The notes beneath the pieces are model-generated. The model saw only the letters and a program-made list of their open reading frames with translations, made no database searches and was not told where the DNA came from. This document shows positions 49,106-57,430 of a DNA stretch of 64,000 bases, one piece after another. The translations under genes and the position numbers were made by a program. The DNA is taken from assembly GCA_034211175.1 (NCBI GenBank), contig JAXHUH010000344.1, forward strand, positions 1 through 64,000, given 5' to 3'. The number at the start of each line of letters is the position of its first letter. The first letter of the stretch is position 1. This DNA comes from JAXHUH01 sp034211175 (GTDB taxonomy: Bacteria; Actinomycetota; Acidimicrobiia; Acidimicrobiales; CAIXPF01).

Positions 49106-49711
49106 TCAGAGCCAGCCGCGCTCGTCGGCGATGCGGACGGCCTCGGTGCGGGTGCGGGCGCCGGTCTTGGTGATGGCGGCCGACAGGTAGTTGCGGACCG
49201 TGCCCTTCGACAGGCAGACCTGCGCCGCGATGTCGGCGACCGGGCGGCCGTCGCGGGCGACGTCGAGCACCTCCCGCTCCCTCGGGGTGAGCGGGGACGG
49301 CCCGCCGGCGAGGCTCGCCGCGGCCAGCTCCGGGTCGACGACCCGCTCGCCCCGGGCGACCCGGCGGACGGCGTCGGCCAGCTCGGGCGCCGGCGCGTCC
49401 TTGACGATGAACCCGAGGGCCCCGGCCTCCATGGCCCGACGCAGGTAGCCGGCGCGGCCGAACGTGGTGACGACGAGGACCCGGCAGCGGGGAGCGGCGG
49501 TGCGCAGCTCACCGGCGGCGGCGAGCCCGTCGAGGCCGGGCATCTCGACGTCGACGAGGGCGACGTCGGGCCGGTGGTCGGCCACGGCGTCGACGATCTC
49601 GTCGCCCCGCCCGACGGTGGCCACCACCTCGAAGTCGTCCTCCATCGCCAGGAGCGCGGCGAGGGCATCGCGCACGAGCGCCTGGTCGTCGGCGACGAGC
49701 AGGCGGATCAC
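49106..49711 (-). CDS. NarL/LuxR-type response regulator (module 2)
   Basis: The 201-residue protein has a receiver domain (LLVADDQALVRDAL; phospho-acceptor Asp54 in LVDVEMPG; FIVKDA) and a LuxR-type helix-turn-helix (about 138-195; LTPREREVLDVARDGRPVADIAAQVCLSKGTVRNYLSAAITKTG). The GTG at 49711 overlaps the kinase stop (GTGA). It ends a four-gene unit that mirrors module 1 on the opposite strand and probably regulates the ABC transporter of the unit. Confidence 0.92.
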   Translation of the reverse strand: MIRLLVADDQALVRDALAALLAMEDDFEVVATVGRGDEIVDAVADHRPDVALVDVEMPGLDGLAAAGELRTAAPRCRVLVVTTFGRAGYLRRAMEAGALGFIVKDAPAPELADAVRRVARGERVVDPELAAASLAGGPSPLTPREREVLDVARDGRPVADIAAQVCLSKGTVRNYLSAAITKTGARTRTEAVRIADERGWL

Positions 49712-50886
49712 GCCATGCCACCAAGGCGGGCCGCATCGGTGCCCGACTCGTGCCGGGCCGGCACCACCACGGCGAGCCGCCAACCACCGCCCGGTCGGGG
49801 GCCGGCGGCCAGATCACCTCCGTGGGCGGAGACCCGCTCGCGCAGGCTGTCGAGCCCGGAGCCGGGGCCCGACGAACGACCGCCCCGGCCGTCGTCGATC
49901 ACCTCGACGCGGTCGGCACCGATCCGCACCTCGCAGGTCCGGGCGCAGCTGTGGCGGACCACGTTGGTGATCGCCTCGCGGACGACCCAGCCGAAGAGCG
50001 GCTCGACATCGTGGGGCACCGCGGCGAGCTCGTCGCCCGACGGCAGCCGGGCCGCGATGCCGGCGGCCCGCAGGACCTCGGCACCGGTCGCCACCTCGCC
50101 GGCGAGCGTGACCTCGCGATAGCCGGCGACGGCGTCGCGCACATCCGCCAGCGCATCGCGGCCGAGCTCGGCCACGGCGGCGATCTCGGTGGACGCGCGG
50201 CCGACGTCGCCGGACTCGGCGAGGCGGTGGGCCAGCGTCGACTTGGTGGTGATGGCGGTGAGCGAGTGGCCGAGGAGGTCGTGGAGGTCGCGGGCGATCC
50301 GCTGCCGTTCGTTCTCCGCGGCGAGCCGGGTGATCTCGGCCCGGGCGTCGCGCAGCGCTCGATTCGTCCGCACGGCGCGATCGAACCCGTAGACGAACAG
50401 CAGCATCATCACGACGATGGCGCCGTTGAGCAGGTGGTAGGCGTGCCAGCTCGCCAGGAGCGGCGGGAGCGCGAACGCGGCGACGACCAGCGCGAGCACC
50501 CACGGCACCGCCCGCCGTCCGACCGCGTGGATCAGCGAGACGCCGAGGTAGATGAACATGGTCGTCGAGCTGCCCGGCACCGTCGCCACGAGGACCGCCG
50601 AGGTCGCACCCATGGCGGCGTAGCTCAGCCAGAACCCGACGCCGATGTCGTCGACGGCGTAGCTGAGGAGGAACGCGACGGCGAACCCGCCGAGCGCGGC
50701 GTAGGACACCCACGGCGCTGCGACCTCGTCGTCGGCCGCGGCCACGACGACGACCAGGAAGACCAGCGACGGCGCGGCGAGGCCGACGCGTCCCCAGCGG
50801 CTCCAGGCCCAGCTCCGCTCGTCGATCAGGTGGTCGAAGCGGCCCCCTGCCCGCCGGGGCGCCGGCTCAGTGCCGTCCCGTGTCAC
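49708..50886 (-). CDS. DesK-type sensor histidine kinase (module 2)
   Basis: The 392-residue kinase has five or six hydrophobic helices (about 33-165), a HisKA_3 domain with RQRIARDLHDLLGHSLTAITTK (His202), and an HATPase domain with REAITNVVRHSCART, VIDDGRGG and GSGLDSLRERV. In DesK-type kinases the membrane part senses lipid state or an antibiotic. The GTG start overlaps the permease gene by 20 bases. It pairs with the regulator at 49106-49711. Confidence 0.88.
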   Translation of the reverse strand: MTRDGTEPAPRRAGGRFDHLIDERSWAWSRWGRVGLAAPSLVFLVVVVAAADDEVAAPWVSYAALGGFAVAFLLSYAVDDIGVGFWLSYAAMGATSAVLVATVPGSSTTMFIYLGVSLIHAVGRRAVPWVLALVVAAFALPPLLASWHAYHLLNGAIVVMMLLFVYGFDRAVRTNRALRDARAEITRLAAENERQRIARDLHDLLGHSLTAITTKSTLAHRLAESGDVGRASTEIAAVAELGRDALADVRDAVAGYREVTLAGEVATGAEVLRAAGIAARLPSGDELAAVPHDVEPLFGWVVREAITNVVRHSCARTCEVRIGADRVEVIDDGRGGRSSGPGSGLDSLRERVSAHGGDLAAGPRPGGGWRLAVVVPARHESGTDAARLGGMA

Positions 50887-51577
50887 GTCGACAGGCTCTC
50901 ACCGCGAGCGGTGTCGTGGCGAGGGTCCACACCCCGATCACCGCCCACGCGAGCGGCGGCCAGCCGCCGGGCACCGCCTCGGGCAGCCGCACCATCCAGT
51001 ACGACGGCACCCAGCGGGCGAGGGCGTCGGGCACCACCGCACCCCAACTGCCGCCGACGAGGGCGAACGCCACGGTCACCGCGCTACCGACCGGGCCGAT
51101 GCGGTCGAGCGACATCGTGTGCCCGAGGAGCACCCCGAGGGCGGCGAACGGCAGCAACCCGAGGAGCATCAGTGCGGCCAGGCCCGCCCAGTCCACCGCT
51201 GGTAGCCGCACGCCGGCCACCGCGCCGGCCACGCCGAGCGTCGCCAGCACCGCGACCGCCATCAGGTACGCACAACCGACCTTGGCGCCGAGGAACACCC
51301 AGGCCGGCAGCGGGGTGATGCGCAGCTGCCGGTTCCACCCGCCGGTCCGCTCGGCGACGATGCGGGCGCCGGCGTCGATCATGGCCGAGATCCCGCCCCA
51401 GGTGGCCATGGCGACCATGACGTAGAAGGCGATCGGTCGTCCCCGGCCGTCGTCGCCCGGGTTCTGGGCGGTGACGACGGCGAACAGCACGAGCGGCAGC
51501 GCGAGGGTGAACACGTGGTGGCCACCGCTGCGCAGGGTGCGCACCAGCTCGTAGCGGGCATAGGTCACCGCGCTCAC
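50867..51577 (-). CDS. ABC transporter permease (module 2)
   Basis: The 236-residue membrane protein has six hydrophobic helices and an ABC-2 pattern (ARYELVRTLRSGGHHVFTLALPLVLFAVVTAQ, then ERTGGWNRQLRITPLPAWVFLGAK between helices two and three). It resembles the DrrB/YadH type exporters. GTG start overlaps the ATPase stop by four bases. With the ATPase it forms the transporter that its kinase-regulator pair probably monitors. Confidence 0.85.
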   Translation of the reverse strand: MSAVTYARYELVRTLRSGGHHVFTLALPLVLFAVVTAQNPGDDGRGRPIAFYVMVAMATWGGISAMIDAGARIVAERTGGWNRQLRITPLPAWVFLGAKVGCAYLMAVAVLATLGVAGAVAGVRLPAVDWAGLAALMLLGLLPFAALGVLLGHTMSLDRIGPVGSAVTVAFALVGGSWGAVVPDALARWVPSYWMVRLPEAVPGGWPPLAWAVIGVWTLATTPLAVRACRRDTGRH

Positions 51578-52557
51578 ACGAGGGCCCCGGCGTTCCCGTG
51601 CGGATGGCCGCCTCCCGTTCGGGCGTCGTCGACGGCGGCCAGCTCGAGGAACGCGGCCTCGAGCCCCGACCCGCGGACCTCGAGGTCGCGAGCGTCGGGG
51701 AAGGCCGCGAGCAGCTCGCGGAGAGCGGTGTCGGCGTCATCGCAGTCGAGCTCGACGACCGGGCCCCGCCGCCTGGTGGCGCGCACGCCGCGGATCGCCC
51801 CGAGCCGGCGCGGGTCGGCCTCGTGGAGCGTTGCGGTGATCCTGCGGGTCCCGATCCGGGCGGAGATCTCCGCCGGGGACCCGCAGGCGACGACCCGCCC
51901 GGCGGCCAGCACCACCACCCGGTCGGCGAACGCGTCGGCCTCGTCGAGGTGGTGGGTGGCGAACAGGACGGTCCGGCCCGACGTGGCGAGGTCCCGCACG
52001 ACCGCCCACAGCTCGTGACGGGCCTCGACGTCGAGTGCCACGGTCGGCTCGTCGAGCACGAGCAGCTCCGGGTCACCGACGATGGCCAGGGCCAGGCGAA
52101 CCCGCTGGGCCTGGCCACCCGAGAGCGTCCCGGTCCGGCGCGACGCCAGCGCGGCCGTGCCCGTGCGCGCCAGCACGGTGTCGACGTCGAGCGGTGCCGG
52201 GTAGAGCGACGCCACCATCGTCACGACCTCGCGCACCGTGAGGTGGCGGATCAGCCAGCCCGACTGGAGCATCCCGCCCACCTTCCCGGCGGCCACCGCC
52301 CGGCGGGGAGGGAGCCCGACGACCGTGACCGTGCCCGCGTCGGGCTCGGCCAGGCCGAGGAGCAGGTCGATGGTGGTCGACTTCCCGGCACCGTTCGCAC
52401 CGAGCAGCGCGACCGTCTCACCGGCGCCGAGGTGGAGGTCGATGCCCTGCACGGCGGTCACGGCGCCGTGGGACCTGACCAGCCCGGTCGCCTCGACGAC
52501 CGACCGTGCGGGCTCGGGCGGTAGGCACGTGGACGGGTTCCGGGAGGCGCGCGACAT
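51574..52557 (-). CDS. ABC transporter ATP-binding protein (module 2)
   Basis: The 327-residue ATPase has Walker A GANGAGKST (53-61), signature LSGGQAQRVRLALA, Walker B LLVLDEP, and switch FATHHLDEADAF, followed by a C-terminal extension (about 235-327) with an IGTRRITATL start typical of drug exporters. I use the ATG at 52557; the frame is open to 52587. A palindromic site with CACCTGAC/GTCAGGTG arms lies about 50 bases upstream. First gene of a four-gene operon. Confidence 0.9.
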   Translation of the reverse strand: MSRASRNPSTCLPPEPARSVVEATGLVRSHGAVTAVQGIDLHLGAGETVALLGANGAGKSTTIDLLLGLAEPDAGTVTVVGLPPRRAVAAGKVGGMLQSGWLIRHLTVREVVTMVASLYPAPLDVDTVLARTGTAALASRRTGTLSGGQAQRVRLALAIVGDPELLVLDEPTVALDVEARHELWAVVRDLATSGRTVLFATHHLDEADAFADRVVVLAAGRVVACGSPAEISARIGTRRITATLHEADPRRLGAIRGVRATRRRGPVVELDCDDADTALRELLAAFPDARDLEVRGSGLEAAFLELAAVDDARTGGGHPHGNAGALV

Positions 52558-52606
52558 GGCGGCAGCGTCCCCCGACCGGCCCCGCACGACCAGTGCCCCG
52601 CCACAT

Positions 52607-52632
52607 CACCTGACGATGACATCTGTCAGGTG
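52607..52632. promoter_or_regulatory. Inverted repeat upstream of module 2
   Basis: CACCTGAC (52607-52614) and GTCAGGTG (52625-52632) form an 8-base inverted repeat with a 10-base spacer, 50 bases before the ATPase start. It is a good candidate binding site for the unit's NarL-type regulator. Confidence 0.6.
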
Positions 52633-52695
52633 TGGGACCGCCGGCCGCGCTGTCCTCGCCGCTGTCGGGCGGTCCGTTCGCCGGGTACCCGCAGT

Positions 52696-52710
52696 GTGAC
52701 GTAGGTCCCT
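52696..52710 (+). promoter_or_regulatory. DosR-box-like site upstream of the GT4/Hsp20/GH65/Usp operon
   Basis: GTGACGTAGGTCCCT matches 12 of 15 positions of the GGGACTTTGGTCCCT site at 44797. It lies 66 bases before the ATG of the glycosyltransferase gene. The right half is exact and the left half is degenerate. Confidence 0.5.
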
Positions 52711-52776
52711 GGACATCGCGCCGCAGCCGGGCGTTCGATCGGTTTGCGACTCTACGTCCGAGGAGGTGGGTTCGTG

Positions 52777-53946
52777 ATGTGGCGTGACGGTGACGTGGCT
52801 CGTCGACGCATCGGGCTGGTGGCGCCACCGTGGGTGCCCGTTCCGCCGCCGGAGTACGGGGGGACCGAGCTCGTGATCGACCAGCTCGCCCGCGGCCTGG
52901 CCGCTGCGGGCCACGAGGTCGTGCTGTTCACCACCGGCGACGCGACCTGTCCCGTGCACCGGGGCTGGTTCCATGCCCGCGCCCTCGGCACGACAGCTGA
53001 CCAGCTCGGCGAGCTCGCGCACGTCCAGGTCGCCTACGACGCCTTCGCCGACATGGACATCGTGCACGACCACACGCTCCTCGGGCCGCTGTGGGCGCCG
53101 CGGGTCGGCCTGCGGGCACCACTCGTCACGACGATGCACAGCGAGATGGTGCCGACGCTGCACACCCTCTACGAGGTGATCGGCCGAGACGCCGCGGTGA
53201 TCGCCATCTCCCACGACCAGCGGCGCCGGGCGGACCGGGTCCCGATCGCCGCGGTCATCCACCACGGCATCGACGTCGAGCACATGCCCCTCGGCGACGG
53301 CGACGGCGGCTACGTGGTGTTCCTCGGGCGGATGAGCCCGGCCAAGGGCGTCCACCGGGCGATCGCCGCCGCCCGTGCGGCCGGCCGGCGGATCGTGATC
53401 GCTGCGAAGATGTGGGAGCCCACCGAGCACGAGTACTTCCGCGACGTCGTCGAGCCCATTCTCGGCCCGGACGCGACCTACATCGGCCAGGTCGGTGGGC
53501 ACCACAAGCAGGAGCTGCTCGCCGGCGCCGCCGCGCTCGTCAACCCGATCCGCTGGCCCGAGCCGTTCGGGCTCGTGATGATCGAGGCGCTCGCGGCCGG
53601 GACCCCGGTCGTCGCGTTCGCCGAGGGCGCGGCGCCCGAGATCGTCGACCACGGGCGCACCGGGTTCCTCAGCGCCGACACCGAGCAGATGGCCACCGAC
53701 CTCGGGCTCGTCGACACGATCGACCGGGCCGCGTGCCGCCGTGCCGCCATCGAGCGGTTCTCGACGGCGCGCATGGTCGCCGACCACGTGGCGCTCTACG
53801 AGCGGCTGCTCGCCGGACGCACGGGCGGGGCGGGAGACCGCCGGTCGGCGACGGACCAGAGCTCGTCGGACACCTTCGCCCCTCCCGCGACCGGCGGGGG
53901 CGAGGTACCGACAGCACGCACGATGCGCCACGCCTCCATGGCGTGA
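52777..53946 (+). CDS. Family 4 glycosyltransferase
   Basis: The 389-residue GT-B enzyme has the sugar-acceptor start VAPPWVPVPPPEYGGTELVIDQLARGL, an internal DIVHDHTLL, VVFLGRMSPAKGVHRAIAAAR, and the nucleotide-sugar-binding NPIRWPEPFGLVMIEALAAGTPVVAF with the E-x7-E pair of GT4. It probably makes an intracellular glycoside or a cell-envelope glycolipid. ATG at 52777 with GAGGAGG ten bases upstream. The gene leads an operon with Hsp20, GH65 and Usp. Confidence 0.88.
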   Translation: MWRDGDVARRRIGLVAPPWVPVPPPEYGGTELVIDQLARGLAAAGHEVVLFTTGDATCPVHRGWFHARALGTTADQLGELAHVQVAYDAFADMDIVHDHTLLGPLWAPRVGLRAPLVTTMHSEMVPTLHTLYEVIGRDAAVIAISHDQRRRADRVPIAAVIHHGIDVEHMPLGDGDGGYVVFLGRMSPAKGVHRAIAAARAAGRRIVIAAKMWEPTEHEYFRDVVEPILGPDATYIGQVGGHHKQELLAGAAALVNPIRWPEPFGLVMIEALAAGTPVVAFAEGAAPEIVDHGRTGFLSADTEQMATDLGLVDTIDRAACRRAAIERFSTARMVADHVALYERLLAGRTGGAGDRRSATDQSSSDTFAPPATGGGEVPTARTMRHASMA

Positions 53947-53987
53947 CCGCGTGCCGACCTACCGCCAGCGAAGCGAAGGAGGACGAG

Positions 53988-54422
53988 ATGGCGTTGATGA
54001 AGCGGCCGAGAACCGACCTCGACATGTCCGAGTGGTTCCCCACGCGTCGCCTGTTCGACTGGCCGACGGCGTGGCGTGAGCTGATGGAGGACACGCTCCG
54101 GGTCGAGGAGTTCCAGGACGGCGACCAGCTCGTCGTCCGGGCCGAGATGCCGGGCATCGATCCCGACGAGGACGTCGAGATCACCGTGTCCGACCACATG
54201 CTCCACCTCACGGCCGAACGCCGCGAGGAGAAGAGGTCCGAGGACAAGAAGGGGTACCGGAGCGAGTTCCGGTACGGCTCGTTCTCCCGCTCCGTGAGCC
54301 TCCCGACCGGAGCGACCGAGGACGACGTCAAGGCGACCTACAACGACGGCATCCTCGAGGTGCGGGTGCCGATCGACACCGCCGAGGTGAAGGCCCGCAA
54401 GATCCCCGTCGCCCGGAGCTGA
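53988..54422 (+). CDS. Hsp20/alpha-crystallin family small heat-shock protein
   Basis: The 144-residue protein has the alpha-crystallin domain (about 38-135; DGDQLVVRAEMPGIDPDEDVEITVSDHMLHLTAERREE, YRSEFRYGSFSRSVSLPTGATEDDVKATYNDGILEVRVP) and a short N-terminal arm. It binds unfolding proteins without ATP. The mycobacterial homologue HspX is the most strongly induced DosR target. AAGGAGG precedes the ATG. The gene sits 41 bases after the glycosyltransferase stop. Confidence 0.95.
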   Translation: MALMKRPRTDLDMSEWFPTRRLFDWPTAWRELMEDTLRVEEFQDGDQLVVRAEMPGIDPDEDVEITVSDHMLHLTAERREEKRSEDKKGYRSEFRYGSFSRSVSLPTGATEDDVKATYNDGILEVRVPIDTAEVKARKIPVARS

Positions 54423-54502
54423 CCGCATCCACCGGGACCGGCGGTGGGCACCTCGCCCGCCGCCGTCCCGGCCGTTCGGCGACAGGCGAGAGGAGGTGGC
54501 CA

Positions 54503-56599
54503 GTGGCCGAGCACGTCGTTGCGGCCCGGTCGCCGGACGTCGGCCGGGACCCCGGATGGGTGCTCGAGCTCGACACGTCCGACGCGGCCGACGCCCGCCA
54601 CCACGGCTCCCTGCTCGCGCTGTGCGACGGCACGGTCGGCGTGCGCGGCGACCTCGAGGACCGCGACACCGCGGCCGCCGCGCGGCTCGTGCTGTGTCCC
54701 GGCGCGTACGGCGTCGCTGCCGACGGCCTCGTACGCCCGCTGGCGGGACCGACCTGGACCGATCTCTCGGACGGCGGACGGCCGGCGTCGACGGTGCGGC
54801 GGACGCTCGACCTGCGAACCGGCGTGGTGACCCGGCACCCGTCGGCCGATCGTGGGCTGGGTTCGGTTCGCTTCGTGTCGATCGCCCGGCCCGGGACCAT
54901 GGCGATGCGGGCCATCGACACCGACCGGGGGACCCGGCCGTGGCCGGACCCGCTGGGTGCCCCGGCACCCGATCCCCTGGCGGCGCCATACCACCTGCGC
55001 CAGGGAACCCGCAGAGGCGGCTGGTGGGCATCGACGGTCTCCAACGGCGGGGCCGTGACGGTCGCCGCGGTCCAGCGACCAACGCCGTCGAACGGCGCAC
55101 CGGGGATCGAGCGCTTCGTGGCCGTGACGCCCGGGCGGGGGCGGCGTCGCGCCACCGAGGCGGCCGAGGCCGCGGCCGCCGTCGGCTTCGAGGCACTGCT
55201 CACCGAGCAGCGGCGGGCGTGGGCCGAGCGGTGGGCGTCGGCTGATGTCGAGATCGTCGGGGACGACAATGCCCAGTTGGCGGTGCGCTTCGCCCTGTTC
55301 CACCTGCTCTCGGCCGCGGCAACGGCCGGCGAGGCTGCGGTCGGGGCCCGGGGCGCGACCGGCCTCGCGTATGCCGGTCACGTCTTCTGGGACACCGACG
55401 TCTTCGTGCTCCCCGCCCTGGCGGCGACGCTGCCCGATGCGGCGCGCGCCGTGCTCGAGTACCGGATCCGTCGACTTCCCGCGGCCCGCGCCCGTGCGGC
55501 GGAGACCGGCCACCGCGGCGCCCGCTTCCCGTGGGAGTCGGCGGCGACGGGCGACGACGTGACCCCCCGGTCGTACCGGTCGCCGGAGGGCCGCACCGTG
55601 GCGATCCTCACGGGTGAGCTCGAGGAGCACATCGTCGCGGACGTGGCGTGGGCGGCGCTCCACTACCTCGACTGGACGGGTGACACCTCGCTGCTGGCCG
55701 GCGACGGCCGGTGGCTCGTGACGGAAGGTGCCGAGTACTGGGCCGACCGCATCCGCCTCGGCACCGACGGCTCCGGCCACATCGACGGGGTCATCGGTCC
55801 CGACGAGTACCACGAGCACGTCGACGACAACGCGTTCACGAACCTGATGGCCCGATGGCACCTGCGCCGGGCCGCGGAGCTGGCCGAGGACGTCGACGAG
55901 GCCGCCCGATGGAGGACCCTCGCCGACGCGCTGGTCGACGGCTATGACCACGGGACCCGCACCCACGAGCAGTTCCGTGGCTACTCGGCGCTACGGCCGG
56001 TGATGATCGCCGAGCTGGCCGAGCCCCCGGTCGCCGCTGACCTCCTCCTCGGCCCCGACCGCATCGCCCGGACCCAGGTGATCAAGCAGCCCGACGTGTT
56101 GATGGCCCACCACCTCATCCCCGACGAGCTGGCCGAGGGCTCCCTCGCCGCCGATCTCGACCGCTACCTCCCCCGCACCGCCCACGGCAGCTCGCTGTCA
56201 CCGGCGATCTGCGCAGCGCTGCTCGCCAGGGTGGGCCGGCCCGACGACGCCATGGACCTGTTCGACCTCGCCTGCCGACTCGACCTCGACGACCTGACCT
56301 CGACCACCGCCGGCGGCCTCCACGTCGCGACCATGGGCGGGGTCTGGCAGGCCGTCGTCGGCGGCTTCGCCGGCGTCCGCGCCACTCGCGAGGCCCTGCA
56401 CGTCGACCCCCACCTGCCGTCGCGCTGGTCGCGCCTGTCGGTCCGGGTGCGCTTCCGGGGCCGGCGGGTCGTCGTGACCGTCGAGCCCGACGCGGTCACC
56501 GTCGAGGCGGCCGGCGACGTGCCGGTCGTGGTCGGGGGCGCCCGGGCGCAGGTGCCGTGCCGCGTCCCGATCCGCCCCGACGACAGGAGCGACCGATGA
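54503..56599 (+). CDS. Glycoside hydrolase family 65 phosphorylase-like protein
   Basis: GH65 enzymes split alpha-linked disaccharides (maltose, trehalose, kojibiose) with phosphate or water. The 698-residue protein has the N-terminal beta-sandwich, then the barrel with AGHVFWDTDVF, the catalytic acid in IGPDEYHEHVDDNAFTNLMA (Glu435), the phosphate-binding KQPDVLMAHHL and the HGSSLSPAICAAL stretch typical of the phosphate site. The first 250 residues are only weakly conserved. GTG start follows GAGGAGG. The stop overlaps the Usp gene by four bases. Trehalose or maltose phosphorylysis in stress would fit. Confidence 0.87.
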   Translation: MAEHVVAARSPDVGRDPGWVLELDTSDAADARHHGSLLALCDGTVGVRGDLEDRDTAAAARLVLCPGAYGVAADGLVRPLAGPTWTDLSDGGRPASTVRRTLDLRTGVVTRHPSADRGLGSVRFVSIARPGTMAMRAIDTDRGTRPWPDPLGAPAPDPLAAPYHLRQGTRRGGWWASTVSNGGAVTVAAVQRPTPSNGAPGIERFVAVTPGRGRRRATEAAEAAAAVGFEALLTEQRRAWAERWASADVEIVGDDNAQLAVRFALFHLLSAAATAGEAAVGARGATGLAYAGHVFWDTDVFVLPALAATLPDAARAVLEYRIRRLPAARARAAETGHRGARFPWESAATGDDVTPRSYRSPEGRTVAILTGELEEHIVADVAWAALHYLDWTGDTSLLAGDGRWLVTEGAEYWADRIRLGTDGSGHIDGVIGPDEYHEHVDDNAFTNLMARWHLRRAAELAEDVDEAARWRTLADALVDGYDHGTRTHEQFRGYSALRPVMIAELAEPPVAADLLLGPDRIARTQVIKQPDVLMAHHLIPDELAEGSLAADLDRYLPRTAHGSSLSPAICAALLARVGRPDDAMDLFDLACRLDLDDLTSTTAGGLHVATMGGVWQAVVGGFAGVRATREALHVDPHLPSRWSRLSVRVRFRGRRVVVTVEPDAVTVEAAGDVPVVVGGARAQVPCRVPIRPDDRSDR

Positions 56600-57396
56600 G
56601 CACCGTCGTGGCCGCGCTCGACGTGTCGACGACTGCGCCGGCCGTGCTGCGCACCGCGCACGCGATCGCCGACGTCCTGGGCGCGGAGGTCGAGGCCGTG
56701 CACGTCCGGGAGGGGGACCACACCGATCGGGTCGTCGCCCTCGCACGCGACGCGGGGGTTCCGCTGCGGGTCGTCGACGGGGACCCGTCGGCCGAGATCG
56801 TGGAGGCCCTCGACCGAGCGGAAGCGGTCCTCGGCGTCGTCGGGGCTCGCGGCGAGCCGTCGGGGCCGAGCCCGGCCGGGCACGTGGCGTCGACCGTCGC
56901 GCAGCGTTGCGCCGTGCCGTTGCTCGTCGTCCCGCCTTCGATGCCCGACGGGGAGGCGGGCGAGGCGGCGATCCGCCGTGCGCTGGTGCCGCTGGAGGGC
57001 TCCGAGCACAGCACGGCCTGCCTGGCGCCGACCCTGCGCGACCTCGCCGACGGCGGTGTCGAGCTGGTCGCGGTGCACGTGTTCGACGCGAGGACGGTGC
57101 CCCGGTTCCGGGACCAGCCGGCGCACGCGGACACCAGCTACGCCACCGAGTTCGCGTCCCGGTGGTGCGACGACCCGCCGGTCGAGGTGCACCTCGTGCG
57201 CGGGTCCGCGCCGGCGGCGGTGCTCGACGCCGCGGAGGAGCACGGCGTCGACCTGATCGTGCTCGGCTGGCACCGTGACCTGTGGAGCTCCGACCGCGCG
57301 CCCGTGGTGCGCTCCGCGCTGGCGCTCGCCGACGTGCCGGTGCTCCTCCTGTCGCCGGGATCGATCGACGGGGCCGAGCCCGACGGTGAGGGCTGA
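56596..57396 (+). CDS. Universal stress protein, two Usp domains
   Basis: The 266-residue protein starts MSTVVAALDVSTTAPAVLRTA and is built like the protein at 44979-45746. The first half has VVDGDPSAEIVEAL and a GPSPAGHVASTVAQRCAVPLLVV turn; the second starts IRRALVPLEGSEHSTACLAPTL and ends LIVLGWHRDLWSSDRAPVVRSALALADVPVLLL. It ends the operon and overlaps GH65 (ATGA). Stress storage or control of sugar phosphorylase is possible. Confidence 0.87.
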   Translation: MSTVVAALDVSTTAPAVLRTAHAIADVLGAEVEAVHVREGDHTDRVVALARDAGVPLRVVDGDPSAEIVEALDRAEAVLGVVGARGEPSGPSPAGHVASTVAQRCAVPLLVVPPSMPDGEAGEAAIRRALVPLEGSEHSTACLAPTLRDLADGGVELVAVHVFDARTVPRFRDQPAHADTSYATEFASRWCDDPPVEVHLVRGSAPAAVLDAAEEHGVDLIVLGWHRDLWSSDRAPVVRSALALADVPVLLLSPGSIDGAEPDGEG

Positions 57397-57430
57397 GCCC
57401 GGCGGGCCGGACGACCGCGGCTGCCGGCGA

